Source of the DNA: CAWCAW01 sp963714125
GTDB lineage: Bacteria; Actinomycetota; Acidimicrobiia; Acidimicrobiales; UBA8190
Assembly: GCA_963714125.1 (NCBI GenBank)
Contig: OY970234.1
Location: 2,480,001-2,544,000, forward strand
DNA length: 64,000 bases
Direction: 5' to 3'
The notes under the pieces were generated by a model. It searched no databases. It was given only the letters and a program-made list of their open reading frames with translations, and had not been told where the DNA came from. The position numbers and the translations under genes are program-made. This document shows positions 1-8,445 of this stretch, one piece after another (the stretch's first letter is position 1; each line of letters starts with the position of its first letter).

Positions 1-202
1 CGCGAAAGAGGACCCCGGGGGGAGCCAGGTCGACCTGGTCTTGCCACGGCTCGAGTATCTCGTCGACGGGCACGCCCGTAGGTCGGTTGAGCACGACCCC
101 AAAGGCACCTTCGGGGCCCCGGTCGAGTAGCAGCACCACGGACCGTTCGAAGTTCGAGTCAGCCAGGCGAGGCGACGCCACCAGCAGTGTCGAGGTGGAC
201 AT
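1..202 (-). CDS. YqgE/AlgH (DUF179) family protein, N-terminal part
   Basis: Reading the reverse strand from ATG at 202 gives about 67 residues before the window edge, so the C-terminus is missing. The protein begins MSTSTLLVASPRL and continues with FERSVVLLLD and GAFGVVLNRPTG, the signature of the UPF0301/YqgE/AlgH family. These are small cytoplasmic proteins of unknown biochemical role; AlgH was named for an effect on alginate genes in Pseudomonas. An in-frame TTG lies just before the ATG and could be the start instead. The gene is divergent from the polymerase gene at 316, and the 113 bp between them must hold both promoters. Confidence 0.85.
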   Translation of the reverse strand, partial: MSTSTLLVASPRLADSNFERSVVLLLDRGPEGAFGVVLNRPTGVPVDEILEPWQDQVDLAPPGVLFR

Positions 203-315
203 CAAGATGGCGGTGCACTCGGAGGCGACGTCACGACGCTCCTATTCTCGCTCGCCCAGCAGCCTTGGGTGGACCAATAACGGTTGTCACTGCCGTTGCG
301 GGTATACAACACAGC

Positions 316-1239
316 ATGCCCGAGGTGCCCACCAGCAACGTCGACAAGGTGATGTACCCGGCCACGGGGTTCACCAAGGGTCAGCTCATCGATTACTACG
401 CCGCCGTCGCTCCTGCCATCCTGCCTCACCTCGAAGGCCGTCCTCTGACCTTGAAGCGCTATCCCAACGGCGTCGACGGTCAGGCCTTCTTCGAAAAGCG
501 CTGCCCGCCGCACCGGCCCGAATGGGTGCAGACGGTATCGGTGGGCCGGGCCGGGTCCCGGCCCGCCTACGAGGCGTGCATGGCCAACGACGTCGACACC
601 TTGGTGTGGCTGGCGAACCTGGCCGCCATCGAGCTACACCCTCCCCTCTTCGTCGCCACCGACCCGGACCGGCCCACGGCCATGGTGTTCGATCTCGATC
701 CGGGCGCCCCGGCCGGAGTGATCGAGTGCGCCGTGGTGGCGTGTGCCATACGCGACATGCTCAGCGATCTCGAGCTCGTGGCGTTTGCGAAAACCTCGGG
801 CTCCAAGGGACTGCAGCTCTATGTTCCGTTATATCCCGAGGCGACCTTCGACGTCATAAAAGCCGTAGCCCACACCATGGCCGCGCTCATCGAAAAGGAA
901 CACAAGGACCTCGTCCTCACCTCCATGGCCAAGTCGGCGCGAGCGGGGCGCATCTTCATCGACTGGAGTCAGAACCATCGGACCAAGACGACCGTCAGCG
1001 TCTATTCGCTGCGGGCTCGACCGCGCCCGTCGGTGTCCACTCCCCTGCACTGGAGCGAAGTGGAGGACCTGGCCCTGCTGCGACCAACCATCGATCCGGA
1101 TCGCCCCCTCGGCCCCGTCGATTTCGATCCAACCCAGGTGCTCCAACGCATCGACGCCGCCGGCGATCTCTTCGCCCCCGTAGAAACACTGGCTCAGCGT
1201 TTACCTGGCGCCCTCATCGAGGCGGCCTCGTCAGGCTGA
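316..1239 (+). CDS. LigD-type polymerase/primase domain protein (stand-alone)
   Basis: 307 residues covering only the polymerase domain of bacterial LigD (archaeo-eukaryotic primase superfamily), with no ligase or nuclease domain. Family members extend or fill DNA ends with ribo- or deoxynucleotides in non-homologous end joining. Visible motifs are the N-terminal SNVDKVMYPATGFTKG, the metal-binding VFDLDPG, the KTSGSKG nucleotide-binding loop, and FIDWSQN followed by KTT near the C-terminus. The loop reads SKGLQLY where the mycobacterial domain I recall has SKGLH, so a usually conserved His appears as Gln. The start is ATG 316, because the next residues match the usual N-terminus; a longer frame from 187 adds a non-homologous Arg-rich stretch. 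An ATP-dependent ligase lies at 7437. No Ku gene is visible in the window. Confidence 0.9.
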   Translation: MPEVPTSNVDKVMYPATGFTKGQLIDYYAAVAPAILPHLEGRPLTLKRYPNGVDGQAFFEKRCPPHRPEWVQTVSVGRAGSRPAYEACMANDVDTLVWLANLAAIELHPPLFVATDPDRPTAMVFDLDPGAPAGVIECAVVACAIRDMLSDLELVAFAKTSGSKGLQLYVPLYPEATFDVIKAVAHTMAALIEKEHKDLVLTSMAKSARAGRIFIDWSQNHRTKTTVSVYSLRARPRPSVSTPLHWSEVEDLALLRPTIDPDRPLGPVDFDPTQVLQRIDAAGDLFAPVETLAQRLPGALIEAASSG

Positions 1240-1270
1240 TCTCCACCCACGGCCGCCCGGCGTATCGCCG

Positions 1271-2329
1271 TTACGACCAGTCGGCCGCCACGAATCCTGT
1301 CGCGACCGTGGTGGGGGCATGGCCTTGGTCGGAAACCACTAGGGCATCTCCCGACAGATACAAGAACCAGCGCCCGCTCGCATCGGTGGCGAGACTGGAA
1401 TGGTCCTGCGCGTCGGTGTCGGTGTCGAGGTCACGGGTGACCGAGCCCGTCGTCGGGGCGATCTCGAGCAACGCATCAGAAGTCACATTCACCGGGATTC
1501 CCGCACAGCACACCCGATCGACGAACAGATCGCCGTCGGGGAGGAAGACCCCTTCGCTATAGTACGAATCTGTTGGCTCACCGCCCGTTACCGGCACACC
1601 GTTACCTGAAAAGTAATAGTGATCGCGACTGGGGTCGACGACGACGAGGCGCCACCCTTCATTGTCTTCGGGGGCGGCGACAGACACGGCCAGCTCTTCG
1701 GAGTTCCACGACCACGACAGGTGGTCCACCGCGTACGGCAAGCCGTCAGCGGCGACTTGGGGAGACAGAGGAAACGTGGTCTCGGACCCCGTGGCCAGTC
1801 GACGAATCACCAGCGTGAACGCGTTCGGAGCCAGGTTGGCGTTCTGACAATCCGGTGAGGACAAAATGGGTTGGCGCATATAGGCCAACTCGTTGCCGTC
1901 CGGACTAACGACAGGAACGCTGCCATTTCCCACCACGGTCGTGGGACCGCCCGCCAGTGGGACCGAGGCGATCTGATGCTCACAGCCGGTGCCTTGTTCG
2001 AAGTAGACCTGCTGGCTCATGAGTGACACCGACACTTCGTCGCCTACCGCTCCGGCCGCCAGCGTGCGCAGTACCGTGCCACGTCGTGCATCGAGCACCT
2101 CAACGGCACCTTGGGTGGTGACCGCCACCAGGGACTGAGGTCGAGAGACGACACTGGCAGCGCCCGCTGTGGCACCGTTGCCCGCATCCCCAGCACCGCC
2201 GCATCCAGATAGCGCCACCATCAGGACCGTGCCGACGACAAGGGACGGCAGCGCCGTCAACACCAGGGAGCGACGGGCACCGGGCATCCGCAGCGATCGT
2301 AGCCACCACGCACCTCGCCGCGGTTTCAT
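1271..2329 (-). CDS. Exported lipoprotein with TolB/WD40-like propeller repeats
   Basis: About 352 residues from ATG 2329; a GTG at 2356 would add nine. A twin-Arg-poor basic N-terminus is followed by a hydrophobic stretch ending in VALSGC, a clear lipobox, then a Gly/Ala-rich linker. The mature part has propeller-like segments: SLVAVTTQGAVEVLDARRG, VVSPDGNELAYMRQP, WSWNSEELAVSV and DASGRWFLYLSGD. The SPDGxxLAY pattern is typical of TolB/WD40-like beta-propellers. Its function is unknown; a surface binding or sensing role is only inferred. It converges with the polymerase gene, whose stop lies 31 bp away. Confidence 0.75.
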   Translation of the reverse strand: MKPRRGAWWLRSLRMPGARRSLVLTALPSLVVGTVLMVALSGCGGAGDAGNGATAGAASVVSRPQSLVAVTTQGAVEVLDARRGTVLRTLAAGAVGDEVSVSLMSQQVYFEQGTGCEHQIASVPLAGGPTTVVGNGSVPVVSPDGNELAYMRQPILSSPDCQNANLAPNAFTLVIRRLATGSETTFPLSPQVAADGLPYAVDHLSWSWNSEELAVSVAAPEDNEGWRLVVVDPSRDHYYFSGNGVPVTGGEPTDSYYSEGVFLPDGDLFVDRVCCAGIPVNVTSDALLEIAPTTGSVTRDLDTDTDAQDHSSLATDASGRWFLYLSGDALVVSDQGHAPTTVATGFVAADWS

Positions 2330-2393
2330 TGCGAACCGCCGTGCATTGCAAACCACTGCGGATTCTTCGAGGGTGGCCGATTAGCTTGGCCAC

Positions 2394-3914
2394 GTGTTCA
2401 GGTCGGAGGCTGTGCGGGTCCGAGCCTGGCCGCTGGTAGCAGTGGCGGCGGCCTTTGAGGTCCTGGCCGCCACCGGTGTCGTGCCCGCTCAGCCCGGCCT
2501 GACCCACGAAGTGGCTCTCCCACCGCTCGATTTGACCGCGGATGTGTCGTTGCTGCTCGGACGAGCAACCTCGCCTATCTGGTTCGTCGCCGGTCTCGTT
2601 CTGGCTGTCACAGCCAGGGCCACCGTCTTGGCGTTGATGTTGGGATCACTGCGCCATTGGGGTATGGCCCTGCGCTTCGAGCTTGTGTCTCTGGTGCCCG
2701 CCGGCATCGGTGCCGTGCTGTGTTACGACGGGCAGGCCACCTTGTACTCGGCGGTGTTCTGGGCGGGCGTCATCGTCATCGTCCTGGGCGCCCTTGGGCT
2801 CTCCCACGCACCGTGGCAAAGGTCGCGGCGCGTGACAGCCACCTTGGCACGCGCTGTGGTGCACGGGATGCGAGCCCCGACTGTGGCCGCCTACCTCGTC
2901 GTCCTGATTGCACTGAGCGTCTTCGTCCGAGCCGGTGGCGCGGCCGCCGCCGGCGTCGGCGTTGTCATCTCGCTCATCGCCACACTTGCATTCGCCCGAC
3001 GATTGGCACGCCCGGGCTCATCGCCATGGCCGGCTCGGGTGGGCACGGTCGCCGCCGTCCTCGCCGTGATCGGATTGGTGGCGCTCGATAAAAGCGCACC
3101 CGCCATCCCCCACCCTCCGTCGAGGGCCGGGGAGCTCGTCGTCGTTTCGGGCATGGACAGTTCGACGGGTCATGGCGGGGTGTTCCCCCTCCAGCCCGCA
3201 CTGCTCGGCTTCAGCTGCGCCCACGTCGTGTACTTCTCCTACGCCGGCTCCGGGGCCGGGGGGCGGCGAGGTCAGGCGGCCTGCGCCATCGCTTCGGGGG
3301 CTCCCTATCAACGACGCGCCACCGAGCGGCCGCTCGACCAGCTGGTGACGGCGTTTCGTCATCAGGTCGACCATTTGCGCGCCCCCGTCACGGTGGTTGC
3401 GCATTCTTCGGGCGGATTCGTTGTGTGGGCGGCGGTGGCGGGCGACCCCTCGACGCCGGTGCGCCGCATCGTGCTCCTGGCCCCGATTCAAGACGGCCAT
3501 GGCTACCCGCCGCCGGGGCGCGACGGACCCGGCGCCGTGGGAGCGTCGGGTATGCGGGCGCTGACACAGCTCGGGCGCAGCGTGGGCTTCTCGCGTTTCG
3601 ACGCCGATCTTCCTTTGGCGCGCCAGCTTCTGGGCAACTCCCACGCGTCCGCCACCCTCTACGAGCGACGCCTACCGCGTGGCGTGGAGGCTCTGGCGGT
3701 GCCCGCCGCCAGCGACGAGATCCTGTTCAGCGCCACGCGACCGTTCCCCCGCGCCCAGCTGAGCTGCCCCTTGGAGGTGAGTCACGGGCATCTGGCGTCG
3801 TCTGGCGCCGCCGACCTCGTCATCGACCGCTTCTTGTCAGGCCAACGTCAACCTGGCTGCGCGCCATGGCAGAGCTGGATCGCCGACATGGGATGGGGAT
3901 TCAAGGTGCCGTGA
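2394..3914 (+). CDS. Multi-pass membrane protein with C-terminal alpha/beta hydrolase domain
   Basis: 506 residues. The first ~240 hold about six hydrophobic helices (for example LVAVAAAFEVLAATGVV, FVAGLVLAVTARATVLALML and VGTVAAVLAVIGLVAL). The rest is a hydrolase-like domain starting at ELVVVSGMDSS. The nucleophile elbow reads VVAHSSGGFVVWAA, so the predicted serine sits in a H-S-S-G-G variant of GxSxG. Asp (ASDEILFSA) and His (VSHGHLASSG) candidates follow at suitable distances. The catalytic part is probably extracytoplasmic or membrane-tethered; the substrate is unknown. The start is GTG or ATG close to 2394, 38 bp from the divergent lipoprotein's longest possible start. It ends 6 bp before the convergent TSUP gene. 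Confidence 0.75.
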   Translation: MFRSEAVRVRAWPLVAVAAAFEVLAATGVVPAQPGLTHEVALPPLDLTADVSLLLGRATSPIWFVAGLVLAVTARATVLALMLGSLRHWGMALRFELVSLVPAGIGAVLCYDGQATLYSAVFWAGVIVIVLGALGLSHAPWQRSRRVTATLARAVVHGMRAPTVAAYLVVLIALSVFVRAGGAAAAGVGVVISLIATLAFARRLARPGSSPWPARVGTVAAVLAVIGLVALDKSAPAIPHPPSRAGELVVVSGMDSSTGHGGVFPLQPALLGFSCAHVVYFSYAGSGAGGRRGQAACAIASGAPYQRRATERPLDQLVTAFRHQVDHLRAPVTVVAHSSGGFVVWAAVAGDPSTPVRRIVLLAPIQDGHGYPPPGRDGPGAVGASGMRALTQLGRSVGFSRFDADLPLARQLLGNSHASATLYERRLPRGVEALAVPAASDEILFSATRPFPRAQLSCPLEVSHGHLASSGAADLVIDRFLSGQRQPGCAPWQSWIADMGWGFKVP

Positions 3915-3938
3915 CGAACATCACGGTGCCTTGACGAA
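3905..3938 (+). repeat. Imperfect direct repeat at a convergent gene end
   Basis: Two copies of a 16-17 base unit (ggtgccgtgacgaaca and ggtgccttgacgaaca) lie side by side across the 3' ends of the hydrolase and TSUP genes. They also form a short inverted repeat, CCGTGA...TCACGG. This could act as a weak bidirectional terminator, or simply be a small duplication that moved a stop codon. Confidence 0.4.
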
Positions 3939-4676
3939 CAAGACAATGGCCGCCGTCGCCCCGACGATGATGATGACAACGCGCAGCATGGGGGCTGGAA
4001 GGCGCCGACCGAGCGCGCCACCGAGTTGCCCCCCGACCACGGCCCCGGCCGCGATGAGACCGGCCGCCTCCCAGGCGATGTGGGAGAAGACAATGAACAA
4101 CACGGCCGCCACCGCGTTGACGACGAGAGCCAGCACGTTCTTCACGGCGTTGAGCCGCTGAAGGTCGTCCTCGATAAAAATTCCGAGCAGGGCCATGAGG
4201 ATGACGCCCTGGGCAGCGCCGAAATACCCACCGTAGAGTCCGGTGGCGAACACGGTGGAGAACAGCCACGGACCGCCGTGGGGTCGTCGAGGACGCAGGG
4301 CGGCGCGCCGAGCCAGGCGAGGCTGAAGGGCGACAAGCACGCAGGCGACGAGGATCAGTATGGGCACCACGTGGCGAAAGACGTTGCCCGGCAACGCCAG
4401 CAGCACGCCGGCGCCGGCGGCGCTTCCAGCCGCCGATGCCACCGCCAGCTTTCGCACACGCGTTCCCTGACCCTGCAATTCGCGCCGGTAGGCCACCACC
4501 CCGCTGAGCGTTCCCGGCACCAGCCCCACGTTGTTGCTGACATTGGCCACCAGGGCGGGAAACCCGAAGGCGAGCAGCGTGGGAAACGTAATGAGTGAGC
4601 CCGAGCCGACGATGGTGTTGATCGTCCCCGCCGCCAGGCCGACCCCCACAATGGCCAGGGCCTCGAGGACGGACAT
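3921..4676 (-). CDS. TSUP (TauE/SafE) family membrane exporter
   Basis: 251 residues with about eight predicted membrane helices. The N-terminal GVGLAAGTINTIVGSGSLITFP and FPALVANVSNNVGLVPG are the conserved first half-repeat of the TauE/SafE/TSUP family. A second half-repeat is visible at GLYGGYFGAAQGVILMALLG. The family exports sulfite, sulfoacetate or other small anions; the substrate here cannot be read. ATG at 4676 follows a purine-rich region and gives a normal length for the family (about 250). Nothing in the neighbourhood (hydrolase, KimA-like permease) fixes a sulfur role. Confidence 0.88.
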   Translation of the reverse strand: MSVLEALAIVGVGLAAGTINTIVGSGSLITFPTLLAFGFPALVANVSNNVGLVPGTLSGVVAYRRELQGQGTRVRKLAVASAAGSAAGAGVLLALPGNVFRHVVPILILVACVLVALQPRLARRAALRPRRPHGGPWLFSTVFATGLYGGYFGAAQGVILMALLGIFIEDDLQRLNAVKNVLALVVNAVAAVLFIVFSHIAWEAAGLIAAGAVVGGQLGGALGRRLPAPMLRVVIIIVGATAAIVLFVKAP

Positions 4677-4764
4677 GGCCAGGGTCTATCGGAGCCGGGT
4701 CGGCAGTCTCAACATGGGTGCCTGCGTGGCGGCATCAGATTCTTCTCATGACCCGTGAGGCATA

Positions 4765-6768
4765 GTGCACGTCGTGTCGGGACCAGGCCCATCAGACCAG
4801 CGCGCCGGCAACGGGCTGCGACGCTTTGTCTTCGGCCGCCGCTTGGGAGCACACGAGGCCTCCAAGGAACAAATCACCCCGGTGGAAGGGCTTCCCGCCC
4901 TGTCGCTGGACGCTTTGACGTCGGTGGCCTACGGCCCCGAGGCCATATTGGGCGTTCTGGCCGTCGCCGGTGGATCGGCACTGCACCTCATCCTGCCCAT
5001 CACCATCGCCATCGTGGCGCTGCTCGTGATCCTGGTGTTCTCATACCGCCAAGTCATCGACGCCTACCCCTCGGGCGGTGGGGCCTACGCGGTGTCGCGT
5101 GCCAACTTCGGTCCGCGTGCTTCACAGGTGGCGGCGGCGTCGTTGATCGTGGACTACACGCTCACCGTGGCGGTGTCCATCGCGGCGGGCGTCGGCCAGC
5201 TCACTTCCGCCTTCCCAAGTCTGTCGAGCGCCACCGTGCCGATGTGTCTTGGCATCTTGGCCCTCATCACCGTCCTCAACCTGCGCGGCTTGTCCGAGAG
5301 CGCTCGGGCGTTTCTCATTCCCACCATGATTTTCATCATCGGACTCCTCGCTATCATCGTGGTCGGACTCGTCCATCCCCTGGCCCTGCACGTGCCGCAA
5401 CCAGGTCACAGCCTGCTTCCCACTGGCACATTGCAGGCGGTCACCGTCCTTCTTGTACTGAAAGCGTTCGCGGCGGGATGTAGCGCCCTCACCGGTGTCG
5501 AAGCGATTGCCAACGGGGTTCCGCTGTTCAAAGAACCCCGCGTCAAAAGGGCAAAGCGCACCGAGATGCTTTTGGGCTTCATCCTCGGCATCATGCTGCT
5601 CGGCTTGGCGGTGTTGGCCCGGCGCTTTCACATCGGGCCCCGCAGCGGACAGACATCGTTGAGTCAGATCATGGGTGAGGCCGTCGGACGGCATTGGGCG
5701 TATTACGTCGTTTCTCTGACGATCACCTTGGTGCTGGCACTGGCGGCCAACACCTCCTTTGGAGGGCTCCCGGTACTGGCCAGCCTCCTGGCCCGCGACA
5801 ACTACGTGCCCCATATCTTCGGGGTGCGGGGCGATCGCCAGACCTTCACCATCGGCATCATCGCCTTGGCCGTGTTATCGGGTGCACTGCTCATCGCAGT
5901 GGGAGGCAACACCAATTCTCTGATCCCCCTCTTTGCCATCGGCGTCTTCGTCGGCTTCACCTTGGCCCAAGGGGGGCTTGTCGTGCACTGGTGGCGGGGC
6001 CGGCCCCCGAGATGGCGCCAGCGCGCCGCCATCAACGCCTTCGGCGCCACCGTCACCGCACTGTCGACCATCATCTTCCTCGTATCGAAGTTCCTCGAGG
6101 GCGCCTGGGTCGTGGTCGTGGCGGTGCCGGCGTTCATCTTGCTGTTCGACCGCATCGAGCGCTACTACCGACGCGTTGGTCAGCAGCTCGGACTGGGACA
6201 GATTCCGGCCCAACCCCAAGGGCGGCCGACCACCGTGATCGTGCCCGTGATCAGCGTGTCCAAGCTGACCGCGCACGTCCTCTCCGAGGCCCTGTCGCTG
6301 TGTTCAGAAGTCATTGCCGTCACCGTCGTCAACGCCATGCTCGACACTGACACCGAGGGCGCCCCCAAGGCCGGCGCGGCCCCGTCAGATGCAACGCATC
6401 CTGGCCAGGTGGGATCCGAGGCGCCCACCGAGCTGGAACGCGAGTGGGAGCAATGGCACCCCGACGTGCGGCTCCGGGTCTTGCACAGTGATTACTCGTC
6501 GGTGATCGACCCCATCGTCGCGTTCATCGACGACTATCAAGCTCACCACGACCGCCAACTGGTCGTCCTCATCCCTGTCGTGGTACCCAGACGCATCCGC
6601 TACCGGCTTCTCCACAACCACATGGACTATCTGTTGAGGGGAGCCTTGCGCGACCGCCCTGACATCGTCGTGGCTCGGGTAAGGACAGAACTCGACACCC
6701 TCGACACACTCGATGAGCGCGGCCAGGTCCGTCCTTCGACGCCGGCGTCGTCCCCTCGTCCCACATAG
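4765..6768 (+). CDS. APC-superfamily permease of the KimA/KdpN potassium-uptake type
   Basis: 667 residues with about twelve membrane helices and a C-terminal cytoplasmic domain. The N-terminus (LPALSLDALTSVAYGPEAIL), SYRQVIDAYPSGGGAY, LNLRGLSESARAF, AFAAGCSALTGVEAIANGVP and LAANTSFGGLPVLASLLARD closely follow what I recall of Bacillus subtilis KimA (YdaO), a proton-coupled potassium importer with a USP-like tail that is inhibited by cyclic di-AMP. The tail here carries PTTVIVPVISVSKLT and a VLHSDYSSVIDPIV segment as in KimA. A low-complexity insert (residues ~535-570) interrupts it. The start is GTG. An alternative reading is a generic amino-acid permease, but the tail favours KimA. No c-di-AMP riboswitch is recognisable in the 88 bp upstream. 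Confidence 0.82.
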   Translation: MHVVSGPGPSDQRAGNGLRRFVFGRRLGAHEASKEQITPVEGLPALSLDALTSVAYGPEAILGVLAVAGGSALHLILPITIAIVALLVILVFSYRQVIDAYPSGGGAYAVSRANFGPRASQVAAASLIVDYTLTVAVSIAAGVGQLTSAFPSLSSATVPMCLGILALITVLNLRGLSESARAFLIPTMIFIIGLLAIIVVGLVHPLALHVPQPGHSLLPTGTLQAVTVLLVLKAFAAGCSALTGVEAIANGVPLFKEPRVKRAKRTEMLLGFILGIMLLGLAVLARRFHIGPRSGQTSLSQIMGEAVGRHWAYYVVSLTITLVLALAANTSFGGLPVLASLLARDNYVPHIFGVRGDRQTFTIGIIALAVLSGALLIAVGGNTNSLIPLFAIGVFVGFTLAQGGLVVHWWRGRPPRWRQRAAINAFGATVTALSTIIFLVSKFLEGAWVVVVAVPAFILLFDRIERYYRRVGQQLGLGQIPAQPQGRPTTVIVPVISVSKLTAHVLSEALSLCSEVIAVTVVNAMLDTDTEGAPKAGAAPSDATHPGQVGSEAPTELEREWEQWHPDVRLRVLHSDYSSVIDPIVAFIDDYQAHHDRQLVVLIPVVVPRRIRYRLLHNHMDYLLRGALRDRPDIVVARVRTELDTLDTLDERGQVRPSTPASSPRPT

Positions 6769-6817
6769 TTGTTCTACGGGTGTACGGCCCTATAGCGCGG
6801 CCGAATCTGACCACGGC

Positions 6818-6840
6818 GACAACATTGTGTGTCTGTTGTC
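6818..6840 (+). terminator. Weak hairpin after the permease gene
   Basis: A 7-bp perfect stem (GACAACA/TGTTGTC) with a 9-base loop lies 50 bp after the permease stop. There is no T-run, so it is only a candidate transcription end or mRNA-stabilising hairpin. Confidence 0.3.
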
Positions 6841-7030
6841 ATGGGCCTTGACGGTGCAGGCCGGAGAGCTCATCGACGTCCGGCGAACGTAACTCTCGTC
6901 GGCGTTGGTCACCCACTTGCGGATCGAAGTCTTCACGCGTGACCCCCATCGACCTACGTTGTGGCCATGTGCATCGTGGTGATGGTCAGTGAACGCCATG
7001 ACTGATGTCGTGACGAGAGGAGAACACACC

Positions 7031-7372
7031 ATGGGGATAGCTCCTAGCTTCGAGCAGGCCGTCATCGATCGTGATGCGGCGCCGGTACTTGTTGTCCACG
7101 GTGAGATCGACGTTTCGACCGCGCCGGAGTTACACGCTCGGCTACGGGACCTTGTTGAGCAGGGTCACGCCGTGGTCATCGTCGATCTCAGCGACGTGTT
7201 GTTTGTCGATTCAACGGCGTTGAGTGTGCTCGTCAGCGCCCGGGCGCAGCAGCGCGAACGCGGTGGCGACCTGCGGCTCGTCATCACCGAGCCGCGCGTC
7301 CTCAAGGTTTTCGCCATCACCGGCCTCCACGACTTGTTCAGCATCTACGCCGACGTCGCCGCGGCCCGCTAG
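7031..7372 (+). CDS. STAS-domain anti-sigma factor antagonist
   Basis: 113 residues forming one STAS domain, as in SpoIIAA and RsbV. Key segments are VLVVHGEIDVSTAPELHARL, VIVDLSDVLFVDSTALSVLVSA and LRLVITEPRVLKVFAITGL. The serine in FVDSTAL is at the position phosphorylated by the partner anti-sigma kinase in known family members, so it probably works in a partner-switching circuit. ATG 7031 is chosen because GAGAGGAGA ends about seven bases before it; an upstream in-frame ATG at 6989 lacks a good site. No kinase or sigma partner is adjacent, so its partner is encoded elsewhere. Confidence 0.9.
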   Translation: MGIAPSFEQAVIDRDAAPVLVVHGEIDVSTAPELHARLRDLVEQGHAVVIVDLSDVLFVDSTALSVLVSARAQQRERGGDLRLVITEPRVLKVFAITGLHDLFSIYADVAAAR

Positions 7373-7436
7373 GCCCCGCCAGCCTGGATTACCTTCGGAG
7401 TTGAGTCAGCGGCAATGGCCGGGCCAACCTTGATGC

Positions 7437-8408
7437 ATGGTCGACCTGTCACTTCGTCTGGTGAAGCCCATGCTGGCTATAGCCGGAGGACTTCCGGCTG
7501 ACGATGCCCACTGGGGCTTCGAGTTCAAATGGGACGGGGTGCGCACCGTCGCATATCTCCAGGGTGCGGACATGCGGCTCATGACCAGAAACGACCGAGA
7601 CGCCACGTCGAGTTACCCGGAGCTCCACGACATTGGCGCCCACCTCGGTGCGCATACCGTGGTGCTCGACGGTGAGGTCGTCGCCTTCGACGATTCCTCA
7701 CGGCCCAGCTTCTCGAGACTGCAAGCCCGCATGCACGTCACCGACGCACCTCGAGCACGGCTGGGCGCCTCCACTACGCCGGTCGATCTGCTGGTCTTCG
7801 ACATCCTTCATCTTGATGGTGCCGACACCGTGGAACTCCCCTACGAACAGCGCCGCGCCCTACTCGACGGCCTCGACTTTGCCGGCACACGCTGGCATTG
7901 CCCGCCCTGGTATCGAGGTGGAGGAGCTGACGTCCTGCGCGCCTCCCAAGAGCAGGGACTCGAAGGGGTCATGGCCAAGCGTCTAAGCAGTACGTATCAC
8001 CCGGGCCGCCGAAGCGGGGACTGGCGCAAGGTGAAGAACTTTCGCACCCAGGAGGTCGTGATCGGGGGCTGGTCACCGGGAGCCGGTCGTCGCTCCGGTG
8101 CCCTCGGTGCGCTTATGGTCGGGCTCCCCGGACCATCGGGCCTGACGTACGTCGGCAAGGTAGGGACCGGATTCACCGACGCCATGCTCGATGCCCTACG
8201 CCGCACCCTGGCGCCCCTGGCCCAACCGGCGTCCCCGTTCTCACCGCTGCCGACGCGGTCGGAGTCTGCCGGTGCGACGTGGGTCACACCGATTTTAGTG
8301 GGAGAGGTCTCGTTTCGAGAATGGACCCCCCAGGGCCGACTTCGTCAGCCTTCATGGCGGGGGCTACGACCTGACAAGGTCCCCGATGAGGTCGTTGTCG
8401 AGCCGTGA
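7437..8408 (+). CDS. ATP-dependent DNA ligase (LigC/LigD ligase-domain type)
   Basis: 323 residues, the size of a minimal two-domain ligase. The nucleotidyltransferase domain has the adenylated-lysine motif EFKWDGVR (Lys31), then MLMTRN-type segment RLMTRNDRD, LDGEVVAFD (motif III), LEGVMAKRL (motif IV) and WRKVKNF (motif V). The C-terminal OB domain ends FREWTPQGRLRQPSWRGLRPDK, typical of the ligase part of LigD and of LigC. It seals nicks or ends with ATP. It is separated from the polymerase gene at 316 by about 6 kb, so the two LigD activities are encoded as separate proteins here. Confidence 0.93.
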   Translation: MVDLSLRLVKPMLAIAGGLPADDAHWGFEFKWDGVRTVAYLQGADMRLMTRNDRDATSSYPELHDIGAHLGAHTVVLDGEVVAFDDSSRPSFSRLQARMHVTDAPRARLGASTTPVDLLVFDILHLDGADTVELPYEQRRALLDGLDFAGTRWHCPPWYRGGGADVLRASQEQGLEGVMAKRLSSTYHPGRRSGDWRKVKNFRTQEVVIGGWSPGAGRRSGALGALMVGLPGPSGLTYVGKVGTGFTDAMLDALRRTLAPLAQPASPFSPLPTRSESAGATWVTPILVGEVSFREWTPQGRLRQPSWRGLRPDKVPDEVVVEP

Positions 8409-8445
8409 CCGGCTGGGCGCCTCGGACGCCGTCACTCTCTTTCGG

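Noticed and set aside
4765..6768. Plain amino-acid permease call
   Set aside because: The C-terminal USP-like tail and multiple KimA-specific segments point to the potassium importer group.
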